Shown here: piece after piece, positions 37,391 to 44,814 of the stretch
Numbering within the stretch: the first letter of the stretch is position 1
Layout: each line of letters begins with the position of its first letter
Translations under genes and position numbers: made by a program
Notes under the pieces: generated by a model
What the model was told of the DNA's origin: nothing
The model's database searches: none
The model's input: only the letters and a program-made list of their open reading frames with translations
Assembly (NCBI GenBank): GCA_965199585.1
Contig: CBDASI010000002.1
Coordinates: 124,001 to 188,000 of the forward strand
Direction: 5' to 3'
Length of the DNA: 64,000 bases
From: JAVVHH01 sp965199585
Lineage (GTDB): Bacteria > Pseudomonadota > Alphaproteobacteria > Acetobacterales > Acetobacteraceae

Positions 37391-37510
37391 AAATCTCTCC
37401 GGAAATAACCAGGACCCGAGATTTTGCGGGCATGTTCAGAACACGATGGGAACATAGCAGAAATTTAAAGACGCAACAATCATTGCGTCGCCGCGTCTGC
37501 CGGCGCGGAA

Positions 37511-37586
37511 TGGCGTCCCGTAGGGGATTCGAACCCCTGTTACCGCCGTGAGAGGGCGGTGTCCTAGGCCTCTAGACGAACAGGAC
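37511..37586 (-). tRNA. tRNA-Glu (anticodon CTC)
   Basis: 76 nt with encoded CCA. The acceptor GTCCTGT pairs with ACGGGAC (one G-U). The anticodon stem CCGCC/GGCGG closes a CTCTCAC loop giving anticodon CTC. The T arm contains GGTTCGAATCC. It reads GAG codons, abundant in this GC-rich genome. Confidence 0.95.
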
Positions 37587-37603
37587 ATGCTCGATGGAGC
37601 GGG

Positions 37604-37632
37604 TGAATATGACGGACCGTTGAAGAGATCAA
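37604..37632 (-). promoter_or_regulatory. Sigma-70-like promoter for tRNA-Glu
   Basis: On the minus strand TTGATC (37632-37627), 17-nt spacer and TATTCA (37609-37604), 18 nt before the tRNA 5' end. The -35 overlaps the stop codon of the DUF2256 gene. Confidence 0.5.
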
Positions 37633-37808
37633 GAGCGGTTTTTGACGATCTGCTCCCGCGCGGCATCCCGGCGACCCGATCGGCAGGCATCCGAGCAGTA
37701 TCGGACCTCGTCCCAGTTGGCCGCCCATTTCTTCCGCCACGTGAACGGCCGTCCGCAGGCGGCGCATATTTTGGTGGGGAAATCGGCCTTCTTCGGCGCG
37801 CGCGGCAT
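37629..37808 (-). CDS. DUF2256-family small zinc-ribbon-like protein
   Basis: 59 residues beginning MPRAPKKADFPTKICAACG. Two C-x2/3-C knuckles, Cys15/Cys18 and Cys38/Cys42, flank the signature RPFTWRKKWAANWDEVRYCS, which defines the DUF2256 family. Probably binds zinc; function unknown. It begins 6 nt after the stop of the 105-residue membrane-anchored protein gene, so the two are likely co-transcribed. Its short length means automated calls may miss it. Confidence 0.85.
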   Translation of the reverse strand: MPRAPKKADFPTKICAACGRPFTWRKKWAANWDEVRYCSDACRSGRRDAAREQIVKNRS

Positions 37809-37814
37809 CGCGGG

Positions 37815-38132
37815 TCAGTGCGCCAGCGACACGCGGGCCATGACCCGGCCGCTGCGCGTGTCGACGATGAAGATCCGGTCGGGCCCGCCGCCCGTAAGTT
37901 GCACGGCCAGCCGCTCGCCCGCCAGCGAAGACCAGGCGATATGGGTCCCAGCCGGCTCGTCCAGCATCGCCTCGGCGGCGTTCGCCGTAATCGTCGCGGG
38001 CGCGGTCGCGATGGTGCTGGCATTCGGCGCGGCGGCGGACGACATACGCTGCACCAGCAGGACGACCAGCACCGTCGCGCCCACCGCAATCAGGACTCCC
38101 ATGCCGATCACGGCCGTCATCAACCCACGCAC
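37815..38132 (-). CDS. Hypothetical membrane-anchored protein
   Basis: 105 residues: one N-terminal span (TAVIGMGVLIAVGATVLVVLLV), an Ala/Thr-rich linker, then a small periplasmic domain ending LTGGGPDRIFIVDTRSGRVMARVSLAH, which resembles a single propeller-like hairpin. Function unknown. Divergent from rluD with a 35-nt gap; DUF2256 follows 6 nt downstream. Confidence 0.7.
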   Translation of the reverse strand: MRGLMTAVIGMGVLIAVGATVLVVLLVQRMSSAAAPNASTIATAPATITANAAEAMLDEPAGTHIAWSSLAGERLAVQLTGGGPDRIFIVDTRSGRVMARVSLAH

Positions 38133-38167
38133 GAATCCACCTTACCCAACTCCATCGATGTCCCCAC

Positions 38168-39175
38168 TTGTCTGAAACCAATCTGCCGCCCGGCCGCTTG
38201 CCGGACCTCATCGAGGTCGTGGCTGGATCCGACGCCGCCGGGTCGCGCACGGACCGCTTCCTGGCCGACGTCATCGGCGACCTGTCCCGCTCGCGCGTCA
38301 AGTCCCTCATCGAGGCCGGCTCCGTCCGGCGCCACGGTGTCCTGGTCCGCAACCCGGCCGACACGGTCCATGAGGGCGATAGCTTCAGCGTGCAGCGTCC
38401 GGTTCCCGTCGCGGCGGTTCCGCTGCCGCAGGCGATCCCGTTCACCATCCTCTACGAGGACTCCGACCTCATCGTGCTGGACAAGCCGGCCGGCCTAGTC
38501 GTGCATCCGGCGCCGGGCAACGAAGACGGCACGTTGGTCAACGCGCTACTGGCCCATTGCGGCGATAGCCTGCCGGGGATCGGCGGCGAGAAGCGACCCG
38601 GCATCGTGCACCGGCTGGACAAGGACACGTCAGGCGTGATGGTCGCCGCCAAGACCGAGACGGCGTTGGCGACACTGTCAGCGGCGTTTGCGGCGCGTGA
38701 TCTCGATCGGCACTACACGGCCGTCGCCTGGGGCCTGCCGGCGCCGAGCAAGGGTGAGATCGAAGGCGCCATCGGGCGTGATCCGCGCGACCGCAAGCGG
38801 ATGGCGGTCGTCGCTTCGGGCGGGAAGGCGGCGCTGACCCATTATGCGGTCACGCGAGCCTGGGCGCCCGTGGCCAGCCTCATCCGCTGTACCCTCGCGA
38901 CGGGTCGGACGCACCAGATCCGCGTCCATTTGTCGGAGAAGGGCCATCCGCTGGTCGGCGACCCCGTCTATCTCCGCCGGGTCCCGGCAGCTGCCAAATT
39001 CGCCCTGCCCGCCGTCCGGCAAGCGTTGCTCGACTTCCCGCGACAGGCGCTCCACGCCGCGTCCCTGGCGTTCGATCATCCGCGCACGAAGATCCGCCTT
39101 GCTTTCGAGACGGAACTGCCGCCCGACCTGCAGGCGCTGATCGGCGAACTCGACGCCACGCCAGCCAAATCTTGA
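38168..39175 (+). CDS. rluD: RluA-family 23S rRNA pseudouridine synthase, RluD-like
   Basis: 335 residues with an N-terminal S4 RNA-binding domain (RTDRFLADVIGDLSRSRVKSLIEAGSVRRHG). The pseudouridine synthase domain follows: catalytic Asp in GIVHRLDKDTSG, LATGRTHQIRVH, and GHPLVGDPVYL. S4 plus this length favours RluD, which modifies helix 69 of 23S rRNA. The start is TTG at 38168; the next candidate GTG (38219) would cut into the region before S4. The stop codon overlaps the -35 of the rpoH promoter candidate. Confidence 0.9.
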   Translation: MSETNLPPGRLPDLIEVVAGSDAAGSRTDRFLADVIGDLSRSRVKSLIEAGSVRRHGVLVRNPADTVHEGDSFSVQRPVPVAAVPLPQAIPFTILYEDSDLIVLDKPAGLVVHPAPGNEDGTLVNALLAHCGDSLPGIGGEKRPGIVHRLDKDTSGVMVAAKTETALATLSAAFAARDLDRHYTAVAWGLPAPSKGEIEGAIGRDPRDRKRMAVVASGGKAALTHYAVTRAWAPVASLIRCTLATGRTHQIRVHLSEKGHPLVGDPVYLRRVPAAAKFALPAVRQALLDFPRQALHAASLAFDHPRTKIRLAFETELPPDLQALIGELDATPAKS

Positions 39176-39200
39176 CAGGACCAATGTAGTCCTGTATCAA
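39172..39200 (+). promoter_or_regulatory. Candidate rpoH promoter with a dyad operator in the spacer
   Basis: Perfect TTGACA (39172-39177), 17-nt spacer and TATCAA (39195-39200). The spacer contains an inverted repeat ACAGGAC (39175-39181) / GTCCTGT (39189-39195) with 7-nt separation, overlapping both promoter elements. This geometry is typical of a repressor-occluded or MerR-type promoter. The regulator is unknown. Confidence 0.55.
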
Positions 39201-39204
39201 ACTC

Positions 39205-39230
39205 CTGAAGCCGCGGGCGTGCGGTTTCAG
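39205..39230 (+). promoter_or_regulatory. 5' stem-loop of the rpoH leader
   Basis: CTGAAGCCGC pairs with GCGGTTTCAG (10 bp, one G-U) around a 6-nt loop. If transcription starts about 7 nt after the -10, this hairpin is the very 5' end of a roughly 172-nt rpoH leader. It lacks a U-run, so it is unlikely to be an rluD terminator. Confidence 0.45.
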
Positions 39231-39378
39231 CCTGTGTGGTGCCTGCTCGCTGGTGTCGGGAGTGGTCGCCAGGACGTGATGGGCTTTCTCGCGCTTACTT
39301 ATTTTGCGCCGCAACTAGTTGTTCCGCACCGCCGTATAGGGGTGCACTACCGAACAGTTTGGCGCTGAGGGGCCACAG

Positions 39379-40269
39379 ATGGCTGCTGCACTCGTTAACG
39401 TCGCCCCAGAGGGCAATCTATCGCGGTATCTCCAGGAGATCCGCAAATTTCCCATGCTCGCGCCCGAAGAGGAATTAGCCCTCTCCAAGCGTTGGCGTGA
39501 CGAGGAGGATCAGGCGTCGGCTCACAAGCTGGTCACGTCGCATCTTCGTCTCGTTGCCAAGATCGCGATGGGCTATCGCGGCTACGGCTTGCCGGTAGGC
39601 GAGCTGATCAGCGAAGGCAACGTCGGCATGATGCAGGCGGTCAAGCGCTTCGATCCGGAGCGCGGCTTCCGCCTGGCGACCTATGCCATGTGGTGGATCC
39701 GCGCCGCGATCCAGGAGTACATTCTTCACAGTTGGTCGCTAGTGAAGATGGGCACCACGGCTGCACAGAAGAAGCTTTTCTTCAACCTGCGTCGCCTCAA
39801 GGGTCAGATGCAGGCGATCGAAGACGGCGATCTGCATCCCGAACAAGTCGCTAAGATCGCTCGGATGCTCGACGTGCCGGAGCAGGACGTGGTCAGCATG
39901 AATCGTCGCCTCGCGGCGCCGGACAACAGTCTGAATGCGCCTGTCCGCGCGGATAGCGAAGGCGAGTGGCAGGACTGGCTGGTCGACGACAGCGAGAACC
40001 AGGAAGTTGTCCTGGCCGACCGGGAGGAGTTGACCGGCCGTCGCGCCTTGCTCGATGTCGCCTTGAAGACATTGAACGAGCGCGAGCGTCACATCCTTAT
40101 CGAGCGTCGGTTGAAGGATAATCCAACCACGCTCGAGGAACTGTCGCAGCAATACAACATCTCGCGCGAGCGGGTGCGGCAGATCGAAGTGCGGGCGTTC
40201 GAGAAGTTGCAAAAGTCGATGCGCAACCAGGTAGCGGAGCGCCGGCAGGCGGTTGCTCAAGCGGCCTGA
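39379..40269 (+). CDS. rpoH: RNA polymerase sigma-32 (heat-shock) factor
   Basis: 296 residues with region 1.2/2 (LSRYLQEIRKFPMLAPEEE; LAYAMWWIRAAIQEYI-type region 2.4), the RpoH box QKKLFFNLRR that separates this family from other sigma-70 proteins, and a region 4 helix-turn-helix (TLEELSQQYNISRERVRQIE). It directs transcription of chaperones and proteases. GAGGGG lies 6 nt before the ATG. A palindromic promoter and a structured leader precede it; a hairpin follows. Confidence 0.96.
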   Translation: MAAALVNVAPEGNLSRYLQEIRKFPMLAPEEELALSKRWRDEEDQASAHKLVTSHLRLVAKIAMGYRGYGLPVGELISEGNVGMMQAVKRFDPERGFRLATYAMWWIRAAIQEYILHSWSLVKMGTTAAQKKLFFNLRRLKGQMQAIEDGDLHPEQVAKIARMLDVPEQDVVSMNRRLAAPDNSLNAPVRADSEGEWQDWLVDDSENQEVVLADREELTGRRALLDVALKTLNERERHILIERRLKDNPTTLEELSQQYNISRERVRQIEVRAFEKLQKSMRNQVAERRQAVAQAA

Positions 40270-40280
40270 CTGACGATTAC

Positions 40281-40301
40281 GCCGGGCTCTCGTAGCCCGG
40301 C
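40281..40301 (+). terminator. Hairpin downstream of rpoH
   Basis: Perfect 8-bp stem GCCGGGCT/AGCCCGGC with a 5-nt loop, 11 nt after the rpoH stop and 17 nt before the CDF transporter start. No U-run, so termination strength is uncertain. Confidence 0.5.
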
Positions 40302-40318
40302 GGTGCTACGGTGCCGTC

Positions 40319-41260
40319 ATGGCGCACGATCACACTCACGGACACGACCACGCACATTCGGGTCATTCGCACTCACATGCGCCGGCGTCGTTTGGGCGCG
40401 CTTTCGCCATCGGCATCTCGCTTAACGTCGGTTACGTCGCCGTAGAAGCAGTCTACGGGTTTACGTCGCAATCCCTCGCCCTTCTCGCCGATGCGGGACA
40501 TAATCTTTCGGACGTGTTCGGCCTCGTCTTAGCTTGGGGGGCGAGCTACCTCGCCCAACGTGGCCCCACGCTACGCCGCACGTATGGCTACAAATCCACC
40601 TCGACCCTCGCCGCATTGGCCAATGGTGTGCTCCTGCTGTTGGCGACCGGCGCCATCGGCTGGGAGTCGTTCGTCCGCCTGCTGCATCCGGAACCGGTGC
40701 AGACCACCATCATGCTCTGGGTGGCGGTCGGAGGCGTGCTAGTCAACGGCGCCACTGCCCTCATGTTCATGTCCGGCCGCAAGGGCGACATCAACATCCG
40801 GGGCGCCTTCCTGCACATGGCTGCGGACGCGTTGGTCACCCTCGGCGTGATCGTCGCCGCGCTGCTGATCAAGGCGACAGGCTGGCTCTGGCTCGACCCG
40901 GCCGTCGGCCTCGTGATCGGTGCCGTCATCCTGATCGGCACCTGGTCGCTGCTCCGCGATTCCATCAACTTGGCCATGGACGCGGTCCCCGAAGGGATCG
41001 ACCCCGACGCGGTCCGCCATTGGCTGCGAAGCCTACCGGGCGTCCTCGAGGTGCACGATCTCCATGTCTGGGCGATCGGCACCACCGACACCGCGCTGAC
41101 GGCGCATCTCGTGCGCGACGACGTCCTGCAGGATCGTGATCTGCTGCGCGCGGTTCAGGATGGCGCCCGAACTCGGTTCAGTATCTCGCACGCCACAGTT
41201 CAGCTCGAGACGATGGAGGCTGCCGACGACTGCCTTCTCCGCCCGGATCACGTCGTTTAG
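40319..41260 (+). CDS. Cation diffusion facilitator (CzcD/ZitB-like) metal exporter
   Basis: 313 residues with a His-rich N-terminus (MAHDHTHGHDHAHSGHSHSH) and six spans. The paired metal-site motifs are LLADAGHNLSDVF (span 2) and FLHMAADALVTLG (span 5), followed by a cytoplasmic domain with LEVHDLHVWAIGTTDTALTAH. These H/D sites match zinc-type CDF antiporters. Probably exports Zn2+ (or Cd/Co) against protons. The stop overlaps the start region of a small convergent gene by 4 nt. Confidence 0.92.
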   Translation: MAHDHTHGHDHAHSGHSHSHAPASFGRAFAIGISLNVGYVAVEAVYGFTSQSLALLADAGHNLSDVFGLVLAWGASYLAQRGPTLRRTYGYKSTSTLAALANGVLLLLATGAIGWESFVRLLHPEPVQTTIMLWVAVGGVLVNGATALMFMSGRKGDINIRGAFLHMAADALVTLGVIVAALLIKATGWLWLDPAVGLVIGAVILIGTWSLLRDSINLAMDAVPEGIDPDAVRHWLRSLPGVLEVHDLHVWAIGTTDTALTAHLVRDDVLQDRDLLRAVQDGARTRFSISHATVQLETMEAADDCLLRPDHVV

Positions 41261-41394
41261 CGCCCGAGCCCAGCCATCTCCGACAGGCCGATTGCCACGA
41301 TCGGCATCAGCGGCAGCACGATCCACCCCATCAGCAACAGCCAACTACTCGCCCGTCTGACCCGCCGCAGCCGCTTAGCCCGCTCCCTAAGCAT
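41257..41394 (-). CDS. Small single-span membrane protein (45 residues)
   Basis: An ATG at 41394 overlaps the last 8 nt of the histidine-kinase-like gene and opens a 45-codon frame. It has a strongly basic N-terminus (MLRERAKRLRRVRRASS), one hydrophobic helix (WLLLMGWIVLPLMPIVAIGL) and a short tail. Positive-inside topology and overlap coupling support reality; length and lack of a recognised family keep confidence moderate. Confidence 0.5.
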   Translation of the reverse strand: MLRERAKRLRRVRRASSWLLLMGWIVLPLMPIVAIGLSEMAGLGR

Positions 41395-42004
41395 GGATCA
41401 CCCGAGCGAACTCCAGTCGTGAGATCGTCCGCTCACCGACGCGCTCGAGCGACACCGCGCCGCCGCACGCATCCGCCAGCATCTGAGCGACCGACAATCC
41501 CTCGCCGGAAAGCGGCGCTCCACCGCATCCCCACCCGTCATCGACCACTTTCAGGACGAACCCGCCTGCCGTCTCCGCCACTGCAACCTCGATGCGTCCG
41601 AGCAGGCGCATGTGCATCCCGTGCTTGACCGCATTGCTCACGAATTCGTGAGCCACGCGCAACACCGTGTCCGCCAGCGCGGCCGGCGGGTCGGCTGCCA
41701 CGGTGCAGCTCACGGTAACGTATTGATCCGTCTCGCTCGCCAAGCCCACCACCCCGTCGCACAGCGTTTCGAGCCGGTGCGCGAACGGTCCAGGCTCCCG
41801 CGTCAGACCGAACAACGCGTCCGAGATCTGCGCCGTCAACAAGATCCGCCGCTCCACGTCAGCGGCCGTCCGGCGGCACGATTCAGGCGATGTTAGGCCG
41901 GCCGAGACCTGCGCGAGAATGCAGGTCAACGCATTCTTGGTCTGATGCCGCAGTTGGCGGAAGTCGACTGTCGTCACGTTGTCGATCGGTTGTGAGACGG
42001 ACAT
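41387..42004 (-). CDS. Sensorless histidine kinase core (HisKA_2/HWE-like)
   Basis: 205 residues from ATG 42004. The dimerisation/phosphoacceptor segment is DFRQLRHQTKNALTCILAQV, whose H-x2-KN pattern is that of HisKA_2-type kinases. The ATP-binding domain shows HEFVSNAVKHG (N box) and VVDDGWGCGG (G1-like). There is no sensory, HAMP, PAS or membrane region, so it must receive its signal from a partner or act as a phosphotransfer-like protein. No response regulator is adjacent; a receiver-less winged-helix gene lies 2 kb away. Confidence 0.75.
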   Translation of the reverse strand: MSVSQPIDNVTTVDFRQLRHQTKNALTCILAQVSAGLTSPESCRRTAADVERRILLTAQISDALFGLTREPGPFAHRLETLCDGVVGLASETDQYVTVSCTVAADPPAALADTVLRVAHEFVSNAVKHGMHMRLLGRIEVAVAETAGGFVLKVVDDGWGCGGAPLSGEGLSVAQMLADACGGAVSLERVGERTISRLEFARVIHA

Positions 42005-42212
42005 CAGTGCGAAACTCCAGTTGCGACTACACCTTCGACACGCGGGAGCGCTTCCCGCTTCGACGTCGATGGCATCGGGGCAACCGTTGCGCGATTTGCC
42101 CGACCCACGGGTCACTATACGGGTGGAACTGCGCCACCCCGCGCGGCACCGCCGGACTAATTTGCTGTTTTGACGTCTGGACGCTTAATTTCCAGGGACT
42201 GTCCGGTCGGTA

Positions 42213-42289
42213 TGGCGCGCCCTGAGGGATTCGAACCCCCGACATGCGGATTAGAAGGCCGCCGCTCTATCCAACTGAGCTAAGGGCGC
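42213..42289 (-). tRNA. tRNA-Arg (anticodon TCT)
   Basis: 77 nt with encoded CCA. The acceptor GCGCCCT pairs with AGGGCGC. The D arm is GCTCAGTTGGATAGAGC. The anticodon loop CTTCTAA gives TCT, reading the rare AGA/AGG arginine codons. The T arm contains GGTTCGAATCC. Confidence 0.96.
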
Positions 42290-42319
42290 ACACGCTCAGC
42301 TATACCTCCGTGTCGCGCG

Positions 42320-42580
42320 TCAGGCTACCGCGTGAACCCGGCCGCGCAACATGACCTCGACCCGGCGCATCCCGACGATCTGGCGCAGATTACCCTCGAT
42401 CAGGTGCACCATCTCTCCCGGCACGGTGTCGAGCACGACGGTGACTTGCATCGCATCGCCGAAGCGCCGCGCCCGCAATTGATCTGCGGCCAGATCACGC
42501 CGTGCAAAAGGGACCAGCACGCGCGGCAACAGACCTGGCTCGGCATCGGCCAACAGGTCGAAAGTAACGGATTGCATCAT
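42320..42580 (-). CDS. Stand-alone ACT-domain protein
   Basis: 86 residues forming a single beta-alpha-beta-beta-alpha-beta ACT-like domain: SVTFDLLADAEPGLLPRVLVPF, MQVTVVLDTVPGE and LRQIVGMRRVEVM. It resembles the ilvM-type small regulatory subunit of acetolactate synthase in layout, but no catalytic ilv gene is present. Probably binds an amino acid; partner unknown. Confidence 0.7.
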   Translation of the reverse strand: MMQSVTFDLLADAEPGLLPRVLVPFARRDLAADQLRARRFGDAMQVTVVLDTVPGEMVHLIEGNLRQIVGMRRVEVMLRGRVHAVA

Positions 42581-42735
42581 GGAAACGGCGTCCTCGAAAG
42601 GGTGACTAGCGACGGCAAACCGGAAGCCTGGCCGCGCGCGTGCGCAGCGATCTAGGCGACCGGGGTGCTAATTCGCGATGTCATCCAACGAGGCATGTTT
42701 GAAGCGTAACCTTCGCGACGCAAGCCCGCAAGCGA

Positions 42736-42945
42736 TCAGTCGAGACGGACGACGTTGCACACCATGCATATCACGCCGGATTCTCGGCCGGGCTCCTCGG
42801 TCCAGGCATGCCCGATCAGGACGCATTCCGGCTTGGTCGATGGCCGGCCAGACCGCCGCTTCAACGAAGCCGCACGCTCATGCGAAGTGGCGTGATGCGT
42901 CAGTTTGATGCTGGCGTAGTCCGTGAGTTCCGGATTGCTGGTCAT
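42736..42945 (-). CDS. Small hypothetical protein with a possible zinc site
   Basis: 69 residues from the ATG at 42945 (MTSNPELTDY; an in-frame ATG at 42957 is also possible). A basic N-terminal half is followed by ECVLIGHAWTEEPGRES and ICMVCNVVRLD; the Cys, His, Cys, Cys spacing could bind zinc. No family recognised. Confidence 0.55.
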   Translation of the reverse strand: MTSNPELTDYASIKLTHHATSHERAASLKRRSGRPSTKPECVLIGHAWTEEPGRESGVICMVCNVVRLD

Positions 42946-42994
42946 TGACGATAGCATACAGCAGCAATGCAGAGTCGGACCTAATCCCGTCCGG

Positions 42995-43363
42995 TCACAG
43001 TTCCGAGGGCTGGCAGGATCCGCTCACGGCAGCGCGGTCGCCACGGTAGCTCAACGCGCCCGTCAAGCGGTCGATCTCCGTGCGGCCGCCCGATCGCGGC
43101 GAGGCGAAATCGTAGACGACGTGCTTGGCGTCGAACGCGATAAGCCGGCCGGCGCCGATATACTGCGGTGCGCTCCCGCGTATCCCGTCGGCGATGCTGA
43201 CGATGCCGCGCTCGGGGAAGACCTCGAGATGGCGAACGAACTGGCCCATGCCGAGATCGCCGGATTGGGTGAGGTAGCAGTTCAACACCAGTTCCGCCCG
43301 GGGCAAGGGTGCCGCAGCACTTATCAGGAGCGCCGCACCAGCCAGCGCCAGCATTCCTTTCAC
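42995..43363 (-). CDS. Hypothetical secreted protein
   Basis: 122 residues from a GTG at 43363 that overlaps the stop of the upstream gene by 4 nt (GTGA). It has a signal peptide of about 22 residues (MKGMLALAGAALLISAAAPLPRA). The mature part is beta-rich with two cysteines (LNCYLTQ near the new N-terminus and SGSCQPSEL at the end) that could form a disulfide. An ATG at 43354 is the alternative start. Function unknown. Confidence 0.6.
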   Translation of the reverse strand: MKGMLALAGAALLISAAAPLPRAELVLNCYLTQSGDLGMGQFVRHLEVFPERGIVSIADGIRGSAPQYIGAGRLIAFDAKHVVYDFASPRSGGRTEIDRLTGALSYRGDRAAVSGSCQPSEL

Positions 43364-43860
43364 TGGACGGGACCGGTGGTATCCAGCGCTCGCAGCACGG
43401 CCGCCCAGCCGATGTGACCCGGCCACGCGTCGGCCAGCAGGGCAGCGTGCAGCGTCGCGTCCGGCCCATGCCGAGCGACCAGAGCGTCCGCCGACGCTAC
43501 CGCGCTTGCCTGGTCGACGGCCGGTTCTGGCTGCTCGAGCGCCGAGCGCAGCACTATCATCGCCGCGCCGATGCTGGGGTACTTGCCGAGCGGGACCATC
43601 TCATCTTGGTGCAGCGCCGCGATCTCGACCGCACCGGTCTGCCCGGTCACGACGTAAGAGCGCGCAGCCGTGTCGGCAGCTGTGACCACTAGGGAGAGAT
43701 AGCCGTCGTAATCGTCGTGTTCCTGGACGGAAAAGCCGCTTGCCGCGGCGCGGACCGTCGATCGGACAGCGTCGGCGTCGCGCCGGGTCAGACTGCGGAA
43801 TGCGCGGACGCTGGTGTCGGACGACGTCGGGACACATTGCAGTGGAAAGCGTTGCGCCAT
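43360..43860 (-). CDS. Hypothetical protein
   Basis: 166 residues starting MAQRFPLQCVPTSSDTSVRAF. The central GFSVQEHDDYDGYLSLVVTAADTAARSYVV and TGAVEIAALHQDEMVPLGKYPSI suggest a small alpha/beta fold; no signal or membrane span. Not recognised. First gene of a two-gene coupled unit with the secreted protein downstream. Confidence 0.6.
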   Translation of the reverse strand: MAQRFPLQCVPTSSDTSVRAFRSLTRRDADAVRSTVRAAASGFSVQEHDDYDGYLSLVVTAADTAARSYVVTGQTGAVEIAALHQDEMVPLGKYPSIGAAMIVLRSALEQPEPAVDQASAVASADALVARHGPDATLHAALLADAWPGHIGWAAVLRALDTTGPVQ

Positions 43861-44123
43861 TTTGAGCCAACCTCCTCGGTTGTGTGCCTGCCAAGCCGTT
43901 CTCAGCTCGGGATAATCGGAACCTGCACTTTTTTCCTTACTAAAAGGTTAACGGCCGGAAAACCGTCCCGCGACTTTTCAGTGGCTTACTCCCCGAAGGT
44001 AAAGTTGTGATCAAAGAATTGGTTTCTGAGAGGTAAAAAGCGGCGGTCAGGCGGTCGTAAGGTGCCTTGCATCAGGGCTGCCAAACGGGTTCAATACACG
44101 TAATGGTTGTAGTGGAGCGGGAT
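43861..44123. promoter_or_regulatory. 263-nt AT-richer divergent intergenic region with a CtrA-like site
   Basis: No gene seen. TTAC-N7-TTAAC at 43937-43952 differs by one base from the alphaproteobacterial CtrA consensus TTAA-N7-TTAA(C). Several T- and A-rich patches (TTTTTTCC, AGGTAAAAAG) make this the likeliest promoter zone for the winged-helix gene. Confidence 0.35.
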
Positions 44124-44504
44124 ATGAGCATGCTTGCGGTTGCAGACAAGCGACCCCGTATACTGCTATGGAATACATTACGGCTTGATCTCGATCGACA
44201 GACGATCCACGCCGGAGAGGTTGCCATCGCCGCCAGCCCGGCCGAGTTCGGGCTGCTCCGCCTCCTGATCACGCGCCGCACCATCCCGTTGAGCAGAGAC
44301 TATATCATGATGTCGGTGTTTGGGCCCGACCATGGGCGCGACGCGCGTCAGGCGGACTTCATGGTCGCGCGCTTACGTCGGATGCTGACACCGTTCGGTT
44401 TGGGCGCGGCAATCGGCACCGTCGCTGGACGCGGCTACATTTTGGCGGGCGACGAGGATGCGGTCGGCCCGGAAATCGACTGCCCGGCATTGGCCATCGC
44501 GTAA
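44124..44504 (+). CDS. OmpR/PhoB-type winged-helix protein lacking a receiver domain
   Basis: 126 residues from the ATG at 44124, chosen for GGAG 8-9 nt upstream; longer starts at 44067 or 44103 lack one. The whole protein is a Trans_reg_C domain: LDLDRQTIHAGEVAIAASPAEFGLLRLLI, the recognition region DHGRDARQADFMVARLRRML, and the wing IGTVAGRGYIL. Without a receiver domain it cannot be phosphorylated in the usual way. Targets unknown. Confidence 0.75.
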   Translation: MSMLAVADKRPRILLWNTLRLDLDRQTIHAGEVAIAASPAEFGLLRLLITRRTIPLSRDYIMMSVFGPDHGRDARQADFMVARLRRMLTPFGLGAAIGTVAGRGYILAGDEDAVGPEIDCPALAIA

Positions 44505-44507
44505 CCC

Positions 44508-44527
44508 GCGGCAATCCGGGTTGCCGC
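44508..44527 (+). terminator. Hairpin after the winged-helix gene
   Basis: Perfect 7-bp stem GCGGCAA/TTGCCGC with a 6-nt loop, 3 nt past the stop codon. No U-run. It separates the gene from the glycine riboswitch transcript. Confidence 0.45.
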
Positions 44528-44567
44528 GTCCGCCGGCATCGTTCATCATGTGTCCGTTCAAATCCGT

Positions 44568-44762
44568 CCCCCGCGGGAGAGCGTCGGTGCCGTAAGGCTC
44601 CGCCCGCCGAAGGCGCAACCGGCCCCCGGAAACGCTCAGGCACCCAGGACCGCTGTGGGATTGGACCTCTGGAAAGCCGGCGGCACAGTGCCGCCGCACC
44701 GACGGCGTAAGGCGACACTTTCAGGTGTTGCTGAATCTCTCAGGTTCCCAGACAGAGGGGGG
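44568..44762 (+). promoter_or_regulatory. Tandem glycine riboswitch upstream of gcvT
   Basis: Aptamer 1 (about 44570-44654) shows the conserved GCGGGAGAGC, GCCGAAGGCGCAACC, CGCTCAGGCAC and AGGACCGC elements. Aptamer 2 (about 44660-44762) shows CCTCTGGAAAGCC, GCACCGACGGCGTAAGG, CTCTCAGGTTCC and AGACAGAGGGG. Two glycine aptamers in tandem ahead of gcv genes are the classic arrangement, usually turning the operon on when glycine is abundant. The 50 nt after it hold the gcvT ribosome-binding site. Boundaries are approximate. Confidence 0.92.
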
Positions 44763-44814
44763 TCACGCCTGCCGGCGCATGTCGGAGGGTGACCTTTCAC
44801 GTCGGGAGTTCCAC

